Shown: piece after piece, positions 36,929 to 48,070 of the stretch | Layout: each line of letters begins with the position of its first letter | How positions within the stretch are numbered: the first letter of the stretch is position 1 | Assembly: GCA_000827325.1 (NCBI GenBank) | Contig: KN832871.1 | Coordinates: forward strand, 2,542,001-2,606,000 | Direction of reading: 5' to 3' | Length of the DNA stretch: 64,000 nucleotides | Origin: Oidiodendron maius Zn | Lineage: Eukaryota > Ascomycota > Leotiomycetes > Myxotrichaceae | Notes under the pieces: model-generated | What the model was told of the DNA's origin: nothing | The model's database searches: none | What the model saw: only the letters and a program-made list of their open reading frames with translations | Program-made: the position numbers and the translations under genes

Positions 36929-37623
36929 TCAGGGCTTGGCTTGCGGGAACGTCTGCGTCAAGAAATTCTTGGAGAACCTGACACACTGCTCATACGCCAC
37001 ATCAAAACCGTCGCGCGCGCCGTAGTAAGGGTCACTGATCTCCTCCGAGTGCTTGCGCCCGGAGAAACTCCCAAATAGCATCACCTTAGCCCGGGCCTTG
37101 CTGCCTACCCGTCGCTGGATGTACTGGAGGTCGTGCACTGCGTGATTTTTAGGGTTAGTTGCGTCTACCTGGGCAGGAGAAGCGGTGACCGCGTAGAGGC
37201 AAGGGAGGGCCATACGGTTGTCTCTGTCCATAGCAAATATAAAATCGAACTTCTCAAAATCCGAGGTATGAATCTGAAGTTGAGTCAAAGGGGGTCTTCA
37301 AAGCTAGATACTGGGCTGTCCTACCTTTCGTGCGGTGTGCTTGTAGTCGGCAATGCCATGGTCTTCGAGGGTGGACATAGTACGTGAATCGGGATTGCTG
37401 CCAACATGATACGCCCCAGTCCCGCAGCTGTCTATATTGCTGATAAGACCTTCGTAAGGTTGTTTAGAGACGATAGACTGGAAGACGCCTTGGGCCATGG
37501 TGGAACGGCAGATGTTTCCTGCGGCGGCTCAGCGATTCTGGTATGGTACGTTGATAAATAACTTAATACACTCCTACCTAAACACACAAATAGCACTGAA
37601 ACTGAATCTGAATCTGAAGTCAT
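36929..37623 (-). CDS. LTP1: Low-molecular-weight protein tyrosine phosphatase
   Basis: Cytosolic phosphatase of the Ltp1/Stp1 type. Three exons (37623-37578, 37518-37325, 37273-36929) encode 194 aa. The P-loop C-x5-R-S is built across the first intron: VLFVCLG ends exon 1 and NICRST begins exon 2, giving C14-L-G-N-I-C-R20-S. The general-acid loop appears as EISDPYYG near the C-terminus, and MDRDNRMAL is the conserved central block. Some residues between (DATNPKNHAVHDL) make it longer than the 150-160 aa of bacterial or yeast enzymes. Upstream in-frame methionines exist, but the ATG at 37623 gives the usual short lead before the P-loop. Known substrates in fungi are poorly defined. Confidence 0.93.
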
Positions 37624-37936
37624 ACTGAATATGACAGAGGTGACTGGCAAAAGGGAAAATATATTATCTGGCCTCGATTTACTTCGATTGTGTAGGAATT
37701 GGCGATGTCAGGATAAAATTCATTCAGACACCGGATTATCAATTGCTGAAATCTTATCTTCATGTACAATCCCCCCCCCCCCCACACACCGACAAAATGA
37801 CCCTTGCACCATGAATAATCTCAACCACTCCTGGTCTTAATACACCTCGGACCAAATAAACAATAAAATATAAAAATAGACAATTAGAATACTCAACCCG
37901 CAAATAAAAAAAACCAGCAATGCTATACACTCGCTC
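37624..37936. promoter_or_regulatory. Short divergent spacer with a C13 homopolymer
   Basis: 313 bp between the phosphatase and DUF218 starts. It contains 13 consecutive C at 37771-37783, followed by a short CACACA run, and an A/T-rich stretch next to the DUF218 gene. Homopolymers of this kind are prone to length error in both replication and sequencing. Confidence 0.5.
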
Positions 37937-38727
37937 ATGACACCCGCAGTCACGCATCTCATTATCGTCTGTTGCCACGCCATCTACCTCTCCGGTCAAC
38001 AAACGGGCTTCACGAGGCGGAATGGCTGCTCTCGCCCTTCCAAATCGGCGAGTCCATCGTGTTCACGCAGCACATCCAAGCAGGTCTCCGCATGCTGGTC
38101 TCCTCCCCCTCCAACCTGCTCATCTTTTCCGGGTCTCGCACCAGGAGCGAAACGCAGAAGTCCGAAGCGCAGTCGTATCTAGACTTGGCGCAGGATAATG
38201 ACTTCTGGGGGATCCTAGAAGGGTATGGGAAGGAGGAGGTAAGGGAGAGAATTGTGTTGGAGGAGCAATCGCTGGATTCATTTGGGAATCTGGTGTTTTC
38301 CGTGCTCAGATTCTGGAAATGTGCCGGCCTTTGGCCGGAGCATGTTACGATTGTGAGTCACGAGTTCAAGAGAGAGAGGTTTTTGGAGTTGCATGTTGCG
38401 ACAATGAGGTGGCCGAGGGATAGGGTAGAGTTTGTTGGGATTGATCCAGGGTATATGAGAGAGGGTTCCGAAGAATGGGACGGGGAGAGGGCTGCAGAGG
38501 TGAGGAGGGGAGAGAGGGAGAGGGGCTTTATGGTTTGGAAGCGGGATGGGTTTGGGAAGAGTGAAGTTCTGAGGAGAAAAAGATGGCAGAGGAATTACTT
38601 CGAGGTTGGCCAATTGATGTTTGACTCGGAGGCAGATAGAGAGAGAAGTCAGATCCGCAGTAAGATAGTGGACTTTGGGCATGGCTCGGAGGAGTATTTG
38701 AAGGATGAGATCCAGCCTTGGGAGTGA
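37937..38727 (+). pseudogene. DUF218 (YdcF-like) protein with apparent frameshift
   Basis: Conserved fungal DUF218 protein, here split between two frames. The ATG at 37937 opens the family start THLIIVCCHAIYLSG, but that frame then loses similarity. The rest (NGLHEAEWLLSPFQIGES, FTQHIQAGLRMLVSSP, LIFSGSRTRSETQKSEAQSY, and the C-terminal VTIVSHEFKRERFLELH and FVGIDPGY) continues without stops in the frame reached by changing register by one base at about 37994-37996. No intron with usable signals fits the junction. Either one base is missing from the assembly or the allele is truly broken; the remaining 240 codons are otherwise intact, which favours error or a very recent mutation. If intact, the product would be about 263 aa. 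DUF218 proteins bind S-adenosylmethionine in bacteria; the fungal role is unknown. Confidence 0.7.
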
Positions 38728-38829
38728 AGTAGTAGGCCTTAAATTATACTGCTTCACATTATGGCAGTATCGAAAGTAGAGAGATTCTCTGAATAGCCAG
38801 GAGAAATTCGGGTAATTTGGTTGATAAAA

Positions 38830-40065
38830 CTAAATTTTGGACATCTTCGGTCCTAAATTGCCAGCTGCGCCACTCATGGCATCTGTGACAAACATGGAGG
38901 TGGCATTGATCATCTCGACAGTGTATTCATGTCCCACTCCTGGGTACACAATGTCCTCAATGTGCAAATCTCCATCACTGTACCAGCTCTGCGTTGCCTC
39001 TTCGACAAACCGCAGGAAAGGTTCAGAGCAGCGATAGGGGACCAACTTATCATCGCCTCCGGAGCAGATCAGCAAGCTCTTGCCTCTGACGCAGGAGTCG
39101 AGGATCCCGCGGAGGTATCTTTGCTCGATCTCGGAAGGCCTATGTGTGACCTCGCCTCTGCCGAAAAGCAGTGCTTTTGGATCTCGTTTCAGGACGCTGG
39201 AGATGAGGGTATCTGGGAAATCTTTGCTCCCAAAGAATTGAGTGCCATTAGATGTTAGATATGCTTCGCGTTCGGAGAGTTGAGCTCGATCAGACATGAG
39301 GTCTGTTGGGAGGTTAGTATAAACGAAGTCGGGAATGACCCCTGACGAGCAGTCAAGGGCAGTGAACTGCATCGACTATGTTCTTAATCTGGTGTTACCA
39401 GGCCATCGAACTAACTTGCATGTGGTATATATTATGAGGTGAACAGAGACGTACACATAAAATCTGGACACCCAACAATAACTATCCCTCCTGTGACCCG
39501 AGGATCATTGAAGAAGACCTGCCATGTAGCATGGCCCCCAAGGGAAACGCCCATGACGAGGTGCTGGTCGATAACAGGGGCATTTGGGGGTGGGAAGACA
39601 TAAGAGGCCAAGTGGTCTATTAGAAAACTAGTATCAAGGGCAGTGCCATGGATGATACTATAGCAGTGATCAGAATAGAAGAACAAGCTGGCAGAGCGGT
39701 GCAGTAAGCATTCCGTGAGATGATGCCACCCACCTGTACATATCCACGGCATGGTTGTCATTCTCCATCCATCCCTGGTTTGCAATTGCACTGGTCTGCC
39801 GAGTCCCATGATTGCGCTGATCGAAGCTCACACAGAGCAGGCCTCGTGTCGTCGTGGTATCGTCGACTGGCCTTTGCTTCCAATGGCGAATGCACGTGGA
39901 AGCCGTTTCGGCCATGTCCTCCTTGGACCGAGTTCGCCCATGTAAGAGCCATAAGCAGGAGACAGATTCACATGATGGCGGCAATTCATCCACGCCGTAG
40001 ACGTCCACGAGGAGGCCCGAGATGGAGATTGTCTTGGGGAGGAGGAGAGGAGGTGCTTTGGACAT
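38830..40065 (-). CDS. Alpha/beta hydrolase
   Basis: Three exons (40065-39734, 39657-39455, 39302-38830) give 335 aa. The fold is shown by the early strand-turn LWLLHGRTRSKED (oxyanion region), the nucleophile elbow GVSLGGHATWQ with the catalytic serine, and late ICSGGDDKLVPY (acid) and YPGVGHEYT (histidine). The second intron is 152 nt: the donor GTACGT follows CPDFM and the acceptor CCCAACAG is preceded by a perfect ACTAAC branch site; this joins to YLMSDRAQLSERE, while the in-between frame beginning MQFTALDCSS is intronic. No signal peptide, so probably cytosolic. Substrate unknown; related fungal proteins are annotated only as hydrolases or esterases. Confidence 0.85.
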
Positions 40066-41150
40066 GCTCGGGAGCGAGGATTGAAAACCGGCCGTCCAGA
40101 CAGGAAATACCTGTTGACCCGAAGTGCGAGCTAAAAAAGGGAGATAGATGTACGAGGGGGTATAGGAGAAGCGTTATAATAAGAAAAAACTTTGTATTGC
40201 TTCGCTGTATATGCACCTGAGTCCTTAGAGATAATAACGTAGGAATGGGGCCGGTTTTGGAGCGGCCTTTTGTCACGCCAGGAAGGATTCTAAATCACCT
40301 CTACCACATGGCCGCCGGCAGGGGTCAGGTGGCCTGTGGTAATTGGATCGATTTGGAGCTATTCCAATGTAACTTACAAAGTAGAGAGAACGACAGCGGA
40401 AAATGGAGGGATTCCAGATGATCAAAGCTGTTGAGATTGAAGAGAAGACAAGGGTCAAAGCGCCGATCTAGGTATTAGTACCTATTTGCCATATAATATT
40501 TGCCTGAAATAAAGGTATCAATACTTAAATTTCACTGGACGAAACCGCAGAGCTACTCTTATCGATTAAGGTACCATGTACTGGGTACCTGATGTAGCTA
40601 GTTATTTCCGGCATAGAGTAAGTATCCAGTACTCCTGCATCATCAGTTTGCGTAGGTACCCTGTGCTGTATCTTAGACGACCAGACCAGGGAAATTAACG
40701 TGGTTCACCCTCGACATTCTAACCAACACGCTGCACCTTTTCACCTCATCTTCTCCTTTGGGTCAATTCGTGGCATCCCAAGCTTTGGATTCTCTGGTAG
40801 CTGAGCGTTCCAAGTGCTAGCTTGCAAGCCCTCGAATACAGTCTCTCGTCCAGCTGCTGGCCGCCATCTGCCAACCCAATTACTTCCATCCTCCTTCCCA
40901 ATTCCGTGATAGTTTGTCTAAGTCTACGGCCGTTGCTGGATGAAGTACTAGACCCGCTGCTACCATTTACTCTAACCCCAGCTTGATACTGGCACTGCGG
41001 TGTGTGGGACGTCTAGGGATGCGAGAGGCCAGCTCGTCAGCAATCTGCAACGCCTGCGCCTTAACAGGAGGACGGCAATCCGCGTAGGAGGGACAAAACT
41101 TACCTTCTGCAACATATCTGGCTAGGAGGGGATTTCGAAAGCCGCCCGGA
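40066..41150. promoter_or_regulatory. Divergent promoter region, hydrolase / phospholipase D
   Basis: 1.1 kb. The part at 40540-40690 is rich in GGTACC-like motifs (GGTACCATG, GGGTACCTG, AGGTACCC). No gene supported; short open frames at 40967-41230 on the minus strand are shadows of the phospholipase D start. Confidence 0.4.
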
Positions 41151-44100
41151 ATGGCCGAACGCAACGATGAATCGCTGTCGCCAATGACGCGAAGCCCTGA
41201 CCCCGATTCACCGTTGGCTACCAACGGCAATGGAGCGGCGGCCGTACGACTCTCGGAACTACGATCGAAGCTGAGCGCGGCGGCGGAGGCACCGGATTAT
41301 ATGAATGGAGGAATGGCGCACAACAGCAGCAATTCACCATCATCCCTACGGACACCTACTTCAGCTGGTATGCTTCAGAGGCCCTCGGCCCTCAAGCCAG
41401 CACCACCTGCTTTGGCACCGAACATTCTCGACAATACGACTGCTGTGGCCGGGTCATCTACGCCCCCCGGTAGACGAAGCGTTCAATTTGCTAGGGAACC
41501 AGGTGTTGATGTTGTCGACTATGCAGAACGCTCACGGCAGGATTCATGGGGCTTCGACGATGCGGAAACTCCAAGCAAGCGAGGACAATCTTTGATGTCG
41601 AAGCTGAAGGCATTAGCTACTACAAGTGGGTCACAAGGACATACTAGGAATGCAAGCAATACTGCGAACTCGTTTGAGGAGGGTACAGTATCTGCGCCTC
41701 TGTCTCCCGTTGCCGATCGAACGCCCAGATTCCCACAGACTTTGCAAGAAGAAGGAGGGAGTGACGCTGATGCGGATGCAGATGCAGATGCAGAGCAAAC
41801 AGCTGATGAAGGAGTTGCCCCTGACAATAAAAGAGTCAAGCGGAAGCGACGATTTCGAAAGTCTATAGGTGGCAGCTTAACCGTACCAAACACACCTCGA
41901 GCACGGAATGGGACGCATGTGGACTCTCCGGGGGGGTTTAGCCGACCAAACTTTGGCTTGAGTCGGCGTGCGACTGATGGTTCTCTGGAGCAGCGAGGCC
42001 ATGTTTCTGAAGGCGAAGGCCGGGACCGCCTGGGTGGCCATAGATCCTGGAGACATGGCAGCACATGGATGTCAGGCTCACGGGCTCCAGAGGGTGATAG
42101 TGCGGCGACCTCGAGGAGGCCAAGCAACTTCAGGCGCGCATTTACTGGGCTGGGAGGAGGGCAGAGTGACGGCGATGGAACCGGTGTAAGGAGACCGTTT
42201 CTCACAGCAGAGCGTGCAACAACATTTGGTGCACAGAGATGGCGCATTTTAAAGCATGGCCTAAAGCTGCTAGGGCAGAAGAAAGAGGAGCACAAGGTTG
42301 ACTATCTCAAGTCGGCAGAGCTGATGGCAGAACTCCGCGCTGGTGCCCCTGCAGCACTAATGCTTGCCAGCATGATCCAGCGAGATGAGCATGGAAACAA
42401 GAGAATTCCTGTTCTTCTAGAGCAGTTGAAGTTACGTGTGACAGATAGCAACCCAAGTCTGGACGACCCTACAGATACAGAGAGGCATCTCGTCTTCAGG
42501 ATCGAACTTGAATACGGCAGTGGCTTGAACCGTATGAAATGGGTCATTCATCGATCCCTTCGAGACTTTGCGAACTTGCACCTTCGCTACAAGATTCAGG
42601 GTAGCAGCGACAAATATATACAGCTGCGAAGTGATGTTGATTCAAGACCAAAGCAACCTCGATTCCCTAAGTCGGCATTTCCGTACTTCAGGGGCGTTCG
42701 TGGGCTCGGCGAGAGTGACGAGGATGAAGCCGACGCGATTCGTGCTGATGATACAGCTGGAGAGGCAACGCATAGTGAACCAGAACAGAAAAAGAAGAAG
42801 AGGCGACCGTCACTGGCGGGAGCACGGAGGAAGTCTAGTGTTTTCACAACAGATCCTAACACAGGAGCCCTCATCAGTGGCGGCCAGGCTGCCCAGCAAA
42901 AAAGGATTTACAACGAGAAGCAACGCAGAAAATTAGAACAGTATCTGCAAGAGATGATTCGATGGCTCATCTTTCGGGCTGATAGCAATCGCCTCTGTAG
43001 GTTCCTTGAGCTTTCTGCCCTTGGCGTACGATTAGCGGCCGAGGGAAGCTATCACGGCAAAGAAGGATTTCTCGTAATTCAATCGTCCAAGGGTTTAGAC
43101 GTTAGGAGAATGCTCACCCCGAAGAATTTCTTCTCCCGTCACTCTCCAAAATGGTTCCTGGTGAGGCACAGCTACATTGTTTGTGTTGATTCGCCAGAGA
43201 ATATGCATATTTATGATGTCTATCTGGTGGACTCCAAATTTGAGATCCGGAAGAAACGACGCAAGTTCAAAGAATTTAATACAAAAGAGATCATGGCACA
43301 GGCAGAAACTTCTGCGAAACACCCTCAGCATCATGGCCTGAAATTGCAGAACTCGGAACGAAAGATTAAACTTCTAGCTAAGAACGAGCGCCAACTCCGT
43401 CAGTTTGAAGAGTCTTTGAACTTTATGTTGAGCAACACTCCATGGGCAAAACCCAACAGATTCGGAAGCTTCGCACCGGTGCGTAGTGATGTCTACGCTC
43501 AGTGGCTCGTTGATGGTCGAGATTATATGTGGAATGTCTCTCGAGCCATAAACATGGCAAAAGATGTCATCTATATCCACGACTGGTGGCTTAGCCCTCA
43601 ATTATATATGCGGAGACCTGCCGCAATCAGTCAAAAGTGGCGTCTGGATAGACTGCTTCAGAAAAAAGCCAGAGAAGGTGTAAAGATATTCATTATTATT
43701 TACAGAAACGTTGAGGCTGCTATTCCTATTGACTCCGAATTCACCAAATTCTCAATGCTCGACCTGCACCCGAATGTATTCGTTCAAAGATCACCAAACC
43801 AGTTTAAGAAGAATCAATTCTTCTTCGCCCACCACGAGAAAATTTGCATCGTTGACCATACTGTGGCATTCGTTGGAGGCATCGACCTCTGCTTTGGCCG
43901 GTGGGACACACCGCAACATTCAGTCGTGGATGACAAGCCAACTGGCTTTGAGCAGTCTGACCTACCCAAGGATGCGGATCATTGCCAGCTGTGGCCTGGG
44001 AAGGATTACTCGAACCCTCGAGTCCAAGACTTCTATAAACTCTCGGAGCCATATGCCGAGATGTACGACCGTTCCAAAACTCCAAGGATGCCCTGGCATG

Positions 44101-46478
44101 ATATTTCCATGCAGGTGGTAGGTCAACCTGCGCGGGATTTAACTCGGCACTTTGTCCAAAGATGGAACTATGTGCTTCGCGGCCGCAAGCCCACGAGACC
44201 AACCCCGTTCCTCCTCCCACCGCCAGATTACGTCCCAGCTGACCTTGAGACCCTGGGGCTTACCGGCACTTGCGAAGTCCAGATCCTGCGATCGGCTTCG
44301 GACTGGTCGCTAGGAGTTATGGACACGGAGCACAGTATTATGAATGCTTATTGCAAAATGATCGAGGAGTCGGAGCATTTTGTCTATGTCGAGAACCAAT
44401 TTTTCATCACGAGCACTGAAACGATGAATGTTAAGATCACTAACAAAATCGGTGATGCTATTGTCGAGCGTGCAGTCCGAGCATACCGCAATAATGAGAG
44501 CTGGCGATGCGTGATAATAATCCCACTCATGCCGGGCTTCCAAAACACCGTCGATGAGCCCGAGGGCACTAGCGTGCGATTGATCATGCAATGTCAGTTC
44601 CGTAGCATCTGCCGTGGTGATTCATCTATCTTCGGCCGTCTGCGTGCGGAAGGCATTGAGCCCGAAGACTTTGTGCAGTTCTACAGCCTTCGAACATGGG
44701 GTAAGATTGGCCCAAAGAAGATGCTCGTGACAGAACAGCTATATATTCATGCAAAGGCCATTATTGTCGATGATCGTATTGCCTTGATTGGCTCGGCAAA
44801 TATCAACGAGAGATCTATGATAGGCGGTCGAGACTCTGAATGTGCAGCCGTTGTCCGAGACACTGATATGCTTTGGTCCATAATGGACGGAGAGCCATAC
44901 CTGGTCGGACGTTTTGCCCATACCCTGCGTATGCGTCTGATGAGAGAGCACCTTGGCATTGACGTGGACGAGGTCATGGAGGAGGAGCGACGTGCGGAGT
45001 TGGACCGAGACGAGCAGGACTTTGAGACAAGAATGAATGGCATTTTTAATACTGCCGGAGACTCCCACTCGGAGCCGCCACAGACCGACGAGGTGCAATC
45101 TGTAACACCTGACAATGCTGCACGCCTGGCCAAGTTAGAGCAAACGCGAAGCTTTAATCACGATGTCGATTGGGAAGAAGAAGAAAATCCCAATTTGCAG
45201 CCCGACAGGATCAAGTCGATCACGGCCGACAAAAGAGTAACGAGCAATCCGCAACATGCTGCCGAAGTTGATGGCCAGGGTCAAGACCGTTGGAAGGCTG
45301 CTGAGGAATCCGGACTAGATCGTGGACGAGATTCAATTCTTGTCGATGGGGTTCGTGAGGTACTTGTCACCGACTTCGCACCAGAAGGCAGAGGCACCGT
45401 CAATAAGCCAGAGAAGCCACACACTAGAGCGTTGCCTCCGGGGCTTCTGAGTAGCACGGCTGGCCATGATGATCTTCCGCCACCGCCTGCTTTCCCACGA
45501 CGGACTACAGAGGAACTGGGATTATCTCAACTCTCTCAACTGCCGCCTCTCCCATCCTTGGACGACACGGATATCGGCGGCCCCTCTCTTCAGCTAGATG
45601 GATCCGGAAATCCAGTCCCTAAGTCATACAATCCGGTGACGGATGACATCAAATTGGCCTTCGTGGATAAGGACTGCATGCGGGATCCACTCAATGAGTC
45701 TTTCTTTGAGGATATTTGGAGACAGGTCGCAGAGAACAACACGAAGATTTTCAGACGAGTTTTCAGGTGCAATCCTGATAGTGAGGTTACGAATTGGCAT
45801 GAGTACACAGAATTCGTTGCGTATGCCGAGAGATTCGCCCAAGCTCAGAGTGGCGCTAAAAGTACCGAGCGTGAGGAACAAGAAGCACCAGGAAGAAGTG
45901 GGCCGCCTGGAGCGTCTACTATTACTGGCGGAGGTCTAGCTACTATATCAGAGGGCGACCGACCACTTGGCACGGCCGCCGAATGGGCAGAGCAAGCCAA
46001 TGCTGAGCACATTGACCGTCTCGATACATCCAACACTAACGGCCAAGTGTATGGACCTGACGAAAAGTCTGCAGCGAAGCGGCCGTCAGATGAAGCAGGA
46101 GATGAGAACTTGACATCCCTTGATTCTACAATACATAATACGTTGAGCACAGAGCCCGATACTGGGTTGCAACAATCGCGACGGAAACCCACATTCAGCT
46201 CCGCCGTACAACCGGAGAACAAAGTAAGCAACACTACCGCTCCAAACATCAACGCCTCGACCCAAGGCTCAGTAAAGAGACGACGTCGTGGGACTACAAA
46301 GGCTAGCCGTCGCGGCTTCTCTGCCTCCGATGATCTCCTTAGCGTAGCGGATACGGAAGAACTCTTGAGCATGGTGCAAGGCAACTTGGTCGTCTTCCCC
46401 TATGATTGGCTCATTAAGGAGGAATTAAACTCGAATTGGCTCTACCAGGTTGACCAAGTGGCACCTCTCCAAATATAG
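41151..46478 (+). CDS. SPO14: Phospholipase D, PX-PH type
   Basis: Hydrolyses phosphatidylcholine to phosphatidic acid; yeast Spo14 acts in sporulation and membrane traffic. One uninterrupted 1775-aa frame. Order: disordered N-terminus with DADADADADAE run (about 205-215); PX domain around 420-600, interrupted by an acidic/basic insert (EQKKKKRRPS); PH-like domain about 620-760 (GFLVIQSSKGLDVRRM, FLVRHSYIVCVDSP); catalytic core with two HKD motifs, HHEKICIVD near residue 895 and HAKAIIVDDRIALIGSANINERSM near 1200, plus IYIHDWWLSPQ and YVENQFFIT; and a long C-terminal tail with a conserved block (DDIKLAFVDKDCMRDPLNESFFEDIW). Gene ends with a stop directly after APLQI. Length and domain order fit filamentous-fungal PLD1. 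Confidence 0.96.
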   Translation: MAERNDESLSPMTRSPDPDSPLATNGNGAAAVRLSELRSKLSAAAEAPDYMNGGMAHNSSNSPSSLRTPTSAGMLQRPSALKPAPPALAPNILDNTTAVAGSSTPPGRRSVQFAREPGVDVVDYAERSRQDSWGFDDAETPSKRGQSLMSKLKALATTSGSQGHTRNASNTANSFEEGTVSAPLSPVADRTPRFPQTLQEEGGSDADADADADAEQTADEGVAPDNKRVKRKRRFRKSIGGSLTVPNTPRARNGTHVDSPGGFSRPNFGLSRRATDGSLEQRGHVSEGEGRDRLGGHRSWRHGSTWMSGSRAPEGDSAATSRRPSNFRRAFTGLGGGQSDGDGTGVRRPFLTAERATTFGAQRWRILKHGLKLLGQKKEEHKVDYLKSAELMAELRAGAPAALMLASMIQRDEHGNKRIPVLLEQLKLRVTDSNPSLDDPTDTERHLVFRIELEYGSGLNRMKWVIHRSLRDFANLHLRYKIQGSSDKYIQLRSDVDSRPKQPRFPKSAFPYFRGVRGLGESDEDEADAIRADDTAGEATHSEPEQKKKKRRPSLAGARRKSSVFTTDPNTGALISGGQAAQQKRIYNEKQRRKLEQYLQEMIRWLIFRADSNRLCRFLELSALGVRLAAEGSYHGKEGFLVIQSSKGLDVRRMLTPKNFFSRHSPKWFLVRHSYIVCVDSPENMHIYDVYLVDSKFEIRKKRRKFKEFNTKEIMAQAETSAKHPQHHGLKLQNSERKIKLLAKNERQLRQFEESLNFMLSNTPWAKPNRFGSFAPVRSDVYAQWLVDGRDYMWNVSRAINMAKDVIYIHDWWLSPQLYMRRPAAISQKWRLDRLLQKKAREGVKIFIIIYRNVEAAIPIDSEFTKFSMLDLHPNVFVQRSPNQFKKNQFFFAHHEKICIVDHTVAFVGGIDLCFGRWDTPQHSVVDDKPTGFEQSDLPKDADHCQLWPGKDYSNPRVQDFYKLSEPYAEMYDRSKTPRMPWHDISMQVVGQPARDLTRHFVQRWNYVLRGRKPTRPTPFLLPPPDYVPADLETLGLTGTCEVQILRSASDWSLGVMDTEHSIMNAYCKMIEESEHFVYVENQFFITSTETMNVKITNKIGDAIVERAVRAYRNNESWRCVIIIPLMPGFQNTVDEPEGTSVRLIMQCQFRSICRGDSSIFGRLRAEGIEPEDFVQFYSLRTWGKIGPKKMLVTEQLYIHAKAIIVDDRIALIGSANINERSMIGGRDSECAAVVRDTDMLWSIMDGEPYLVGRFAHTLRMRLMREHLGIDVDEVMEEERRAELDRDEQDFETRMNGIFNTAGDSHSEPPQTDEVQSVTPDNAARLAKLEQTRSFNHDVDWEEEENPNLQPDRIKSITADKRVTSNPQHAAEVDGQGQDRWKAAEESGLDRGRDSILVDGVREVLVTDFAPEGRGTVNKPEKPHTRALPPGLLSSTAGHDDLPPPPAFPRRTTEELGLSQLSQLPPLPSLDDTDIGGPSLQLDGSGNPVPKSYNPVTDDIKLAFVDKDCMRDPLNESFFEDIWRQVAENNTKIFRRVFRCNPDSEVTNWHEYTEFVAYAERFAQAQSGAKSTEREEQEAPGRSGPPGASTITGGGLATISEGDRPLGTAAEWAEQANAEHIDRLDTSNTNGQVYGPDEKSAAKRPSDEAGDENLTSLDSTIHNTLSTEPDTGLQQSRRKPTFSSAVQPENKVSNTTAPNINASTQGSVKRRRRGTTKASRRGFSASDDLLSVADTEELLSMVQGNLVVFPYDWLIKEELNSNWLYQVDQVAPLQI
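41764..41796 (+). repeat. Coding GATGCA/GATGCG hexanucleotide repeat in phospholipase D
   Basis: Four to five tandem copies of GATGC(A/G) encode alternating Asp-Ala in the disordered N-terminus. Repeat number is likely to vary between strains. Confidence 0.75.
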
Positions 46479-46721
46479 TATGTCAGACCCCCTTCGATAC
46501 ATGACGTTGCTAACACCCTCGATAGTGATTAGATATTTAACTTCATCCGAGCTTGTACATATAATGGCGATTGACGAGTAATGAATCGGACAGAGCAGGC
46601 ATGTGCATTGGGCTGGCGCTCTTCTCATTCAGCATAGCAGTTGTCCAGCGTCACAGCGAAGCATTCTTTCTACAATTGTATTCACCCATTACTATTATAC
46701 AATGTATGACAGCAAAAACAG

Positions 46722-47524
46722 CTATACCCTTTCACTGATCCATATTGCTCCTCTACAACCTGCCCTTATAACGTTGGTGAGTAACTCGTACGGCTTCGCC
46801 TGCTTCGCATCATTCTCAACCGCGTGATCCAAATGTTCCAGCTCTTCATCCCTTATCCTCTTAATCGTCCTAGTCAACTCCTTCAACTCTTCTCCCACCT
46901 CCTCCCCATTCTCCTCCATGGTCTCCATCATATCCAGCAGGACTCTCACCTGCTCATTATAATGGCCCCCGATCTCCGTCTCCACCGCCTCCGTACACGC
47001 CATCGCTGCCTCCCTTCCCATGATCCCTGTGCCCCAACCAAGTGCCGACGCCGCCAGCGTCCAGATGGGGTACATGGCTGTCGGGCGAACGCGGTGCCGT
47101 GCAATCAGGGCGTTGAACGTCTTGAAGTGCCCAGCTTCTTGGTCGTACATGTGCTTCATCAATGGGCGGAGCTGAGGGTGCGACTTCAGGATCGGGGGAG
47201 ATTGAGAGGCATATATAAGAGTCGCGGCGAGCTCGCCGGCTTGGTTGACTCGGAGCTGCGGGAAGGGACATCAGGATGGCAATCGAGGACAGGGGAGGAG
47301 GGAATGGAACGAACTGCGTTGCTTAGAAAGGATCGCTGAGCAGGGGCGAGGGGCTTCTTAGGTTTAAGTTGGCTAGGAGAGGAGTTTGAGGATTCTTTTT
47401 GGGTGGATAAGAGATTCTGGTTGGTGGTGGATATGTAGCGGACTGGTGAAGCGTGGAGGAATTGGGTAAGGGGAGTATGTGCAGGGAGATGCAATGAACA
47501 CCTGCATTCTGCTATAAAGCTCAT
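46722..47524 (-). CDS. COQ7: 5-demethoxyubiquinone hydroxylase, mitochondrial
   Basis: Di-iron monooxygenase of the ubiquinone pathway in the inner mitochondrial membrane. Two exons (47524-47315, 47255-46722) give 247 aa. Exon 1 supplies a serine/arginine-rich presequence (SPVRYISTTNQNLL) and the helix PAQRSFLSNA; exon 2 continues LRVNQAGELAATLIY. Iron ligands are visible as E in QAGELAA, E and H in DQEAGHF, E in EAVETEIGGHYNEQ and E-x2-H in RDEELEHLDHA. The 59-nt intron has an unusual GTTCGT donor, but only this join gives the conserved NALRVNQAGE sequence. C-terminus IWISERV is as in other Coq7 proteins. Divergent from RTF1, 546 bp between starts. Confidence 0.95.
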
Positions 47525-48070
47525 TGTGTGGCAGGAGTTGAATGGGAACCCTTCATATCTTGAAATATCCCTATAGAATTGAGATAAGATGGTAGCTTTC
47601 CCTCCTTCGGTACAGCCTCGCCGATTCACTATTAGAGTTGCGGCAAAAAGGCGGCCCGGGATAAACCACGCTAAGATATTGTCTAACCTATATTCGGCCG
47701 TCGCGTAAGCCCCAAGGTATTCTATTCTTCTATCTATTGAGGCGACGCCGACAATACAAACTACAGACAATACCTTCCTTTGAGGCGTTCCATTTATCGT
47801 TCTCTTCACGCCGTCTATTATTGCTAATCCTCCACCGTCGAAATTACACCTGACAACTCTCCCCTCTCTCCATTGGATACATTCGAGGGTTCTTGAGCTG
47901 TACATCAGGACACATCCCTTTCGCCTCAAGCAATCTTCTTGGAGCAGTCGCAACCACTTGCATTGCAGCTTCTTGCCACCTGTTAGAGAGGCAGACAAGT
48001 AGACTGGCCGCCGTCCACTCCTCCAAGCAAACAGAAATAACACCCTTACCTACACTACGTTCCTAACACA
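47525..48070. promoter_or_regulatory. Divergent promoter, COQ7 / RTF1
   Basis: 546 bp between the two start codons. Open frames on the minus strand across this region continue upstream of the COQ7 ATG but lack similarity to anything and are treated as leader sequence. Confidence 0.45.

Noticed and set aside
39303-39372. Open-frame extension MQFTALDCSSGVIPDF upstream of the last exon of the alpha/beta hydrolase.
   Set aside because: It lies inside the intron; the ACTAAC branch site and CCCAACAG acceptor downstream, plus phase, give the expected protein join.
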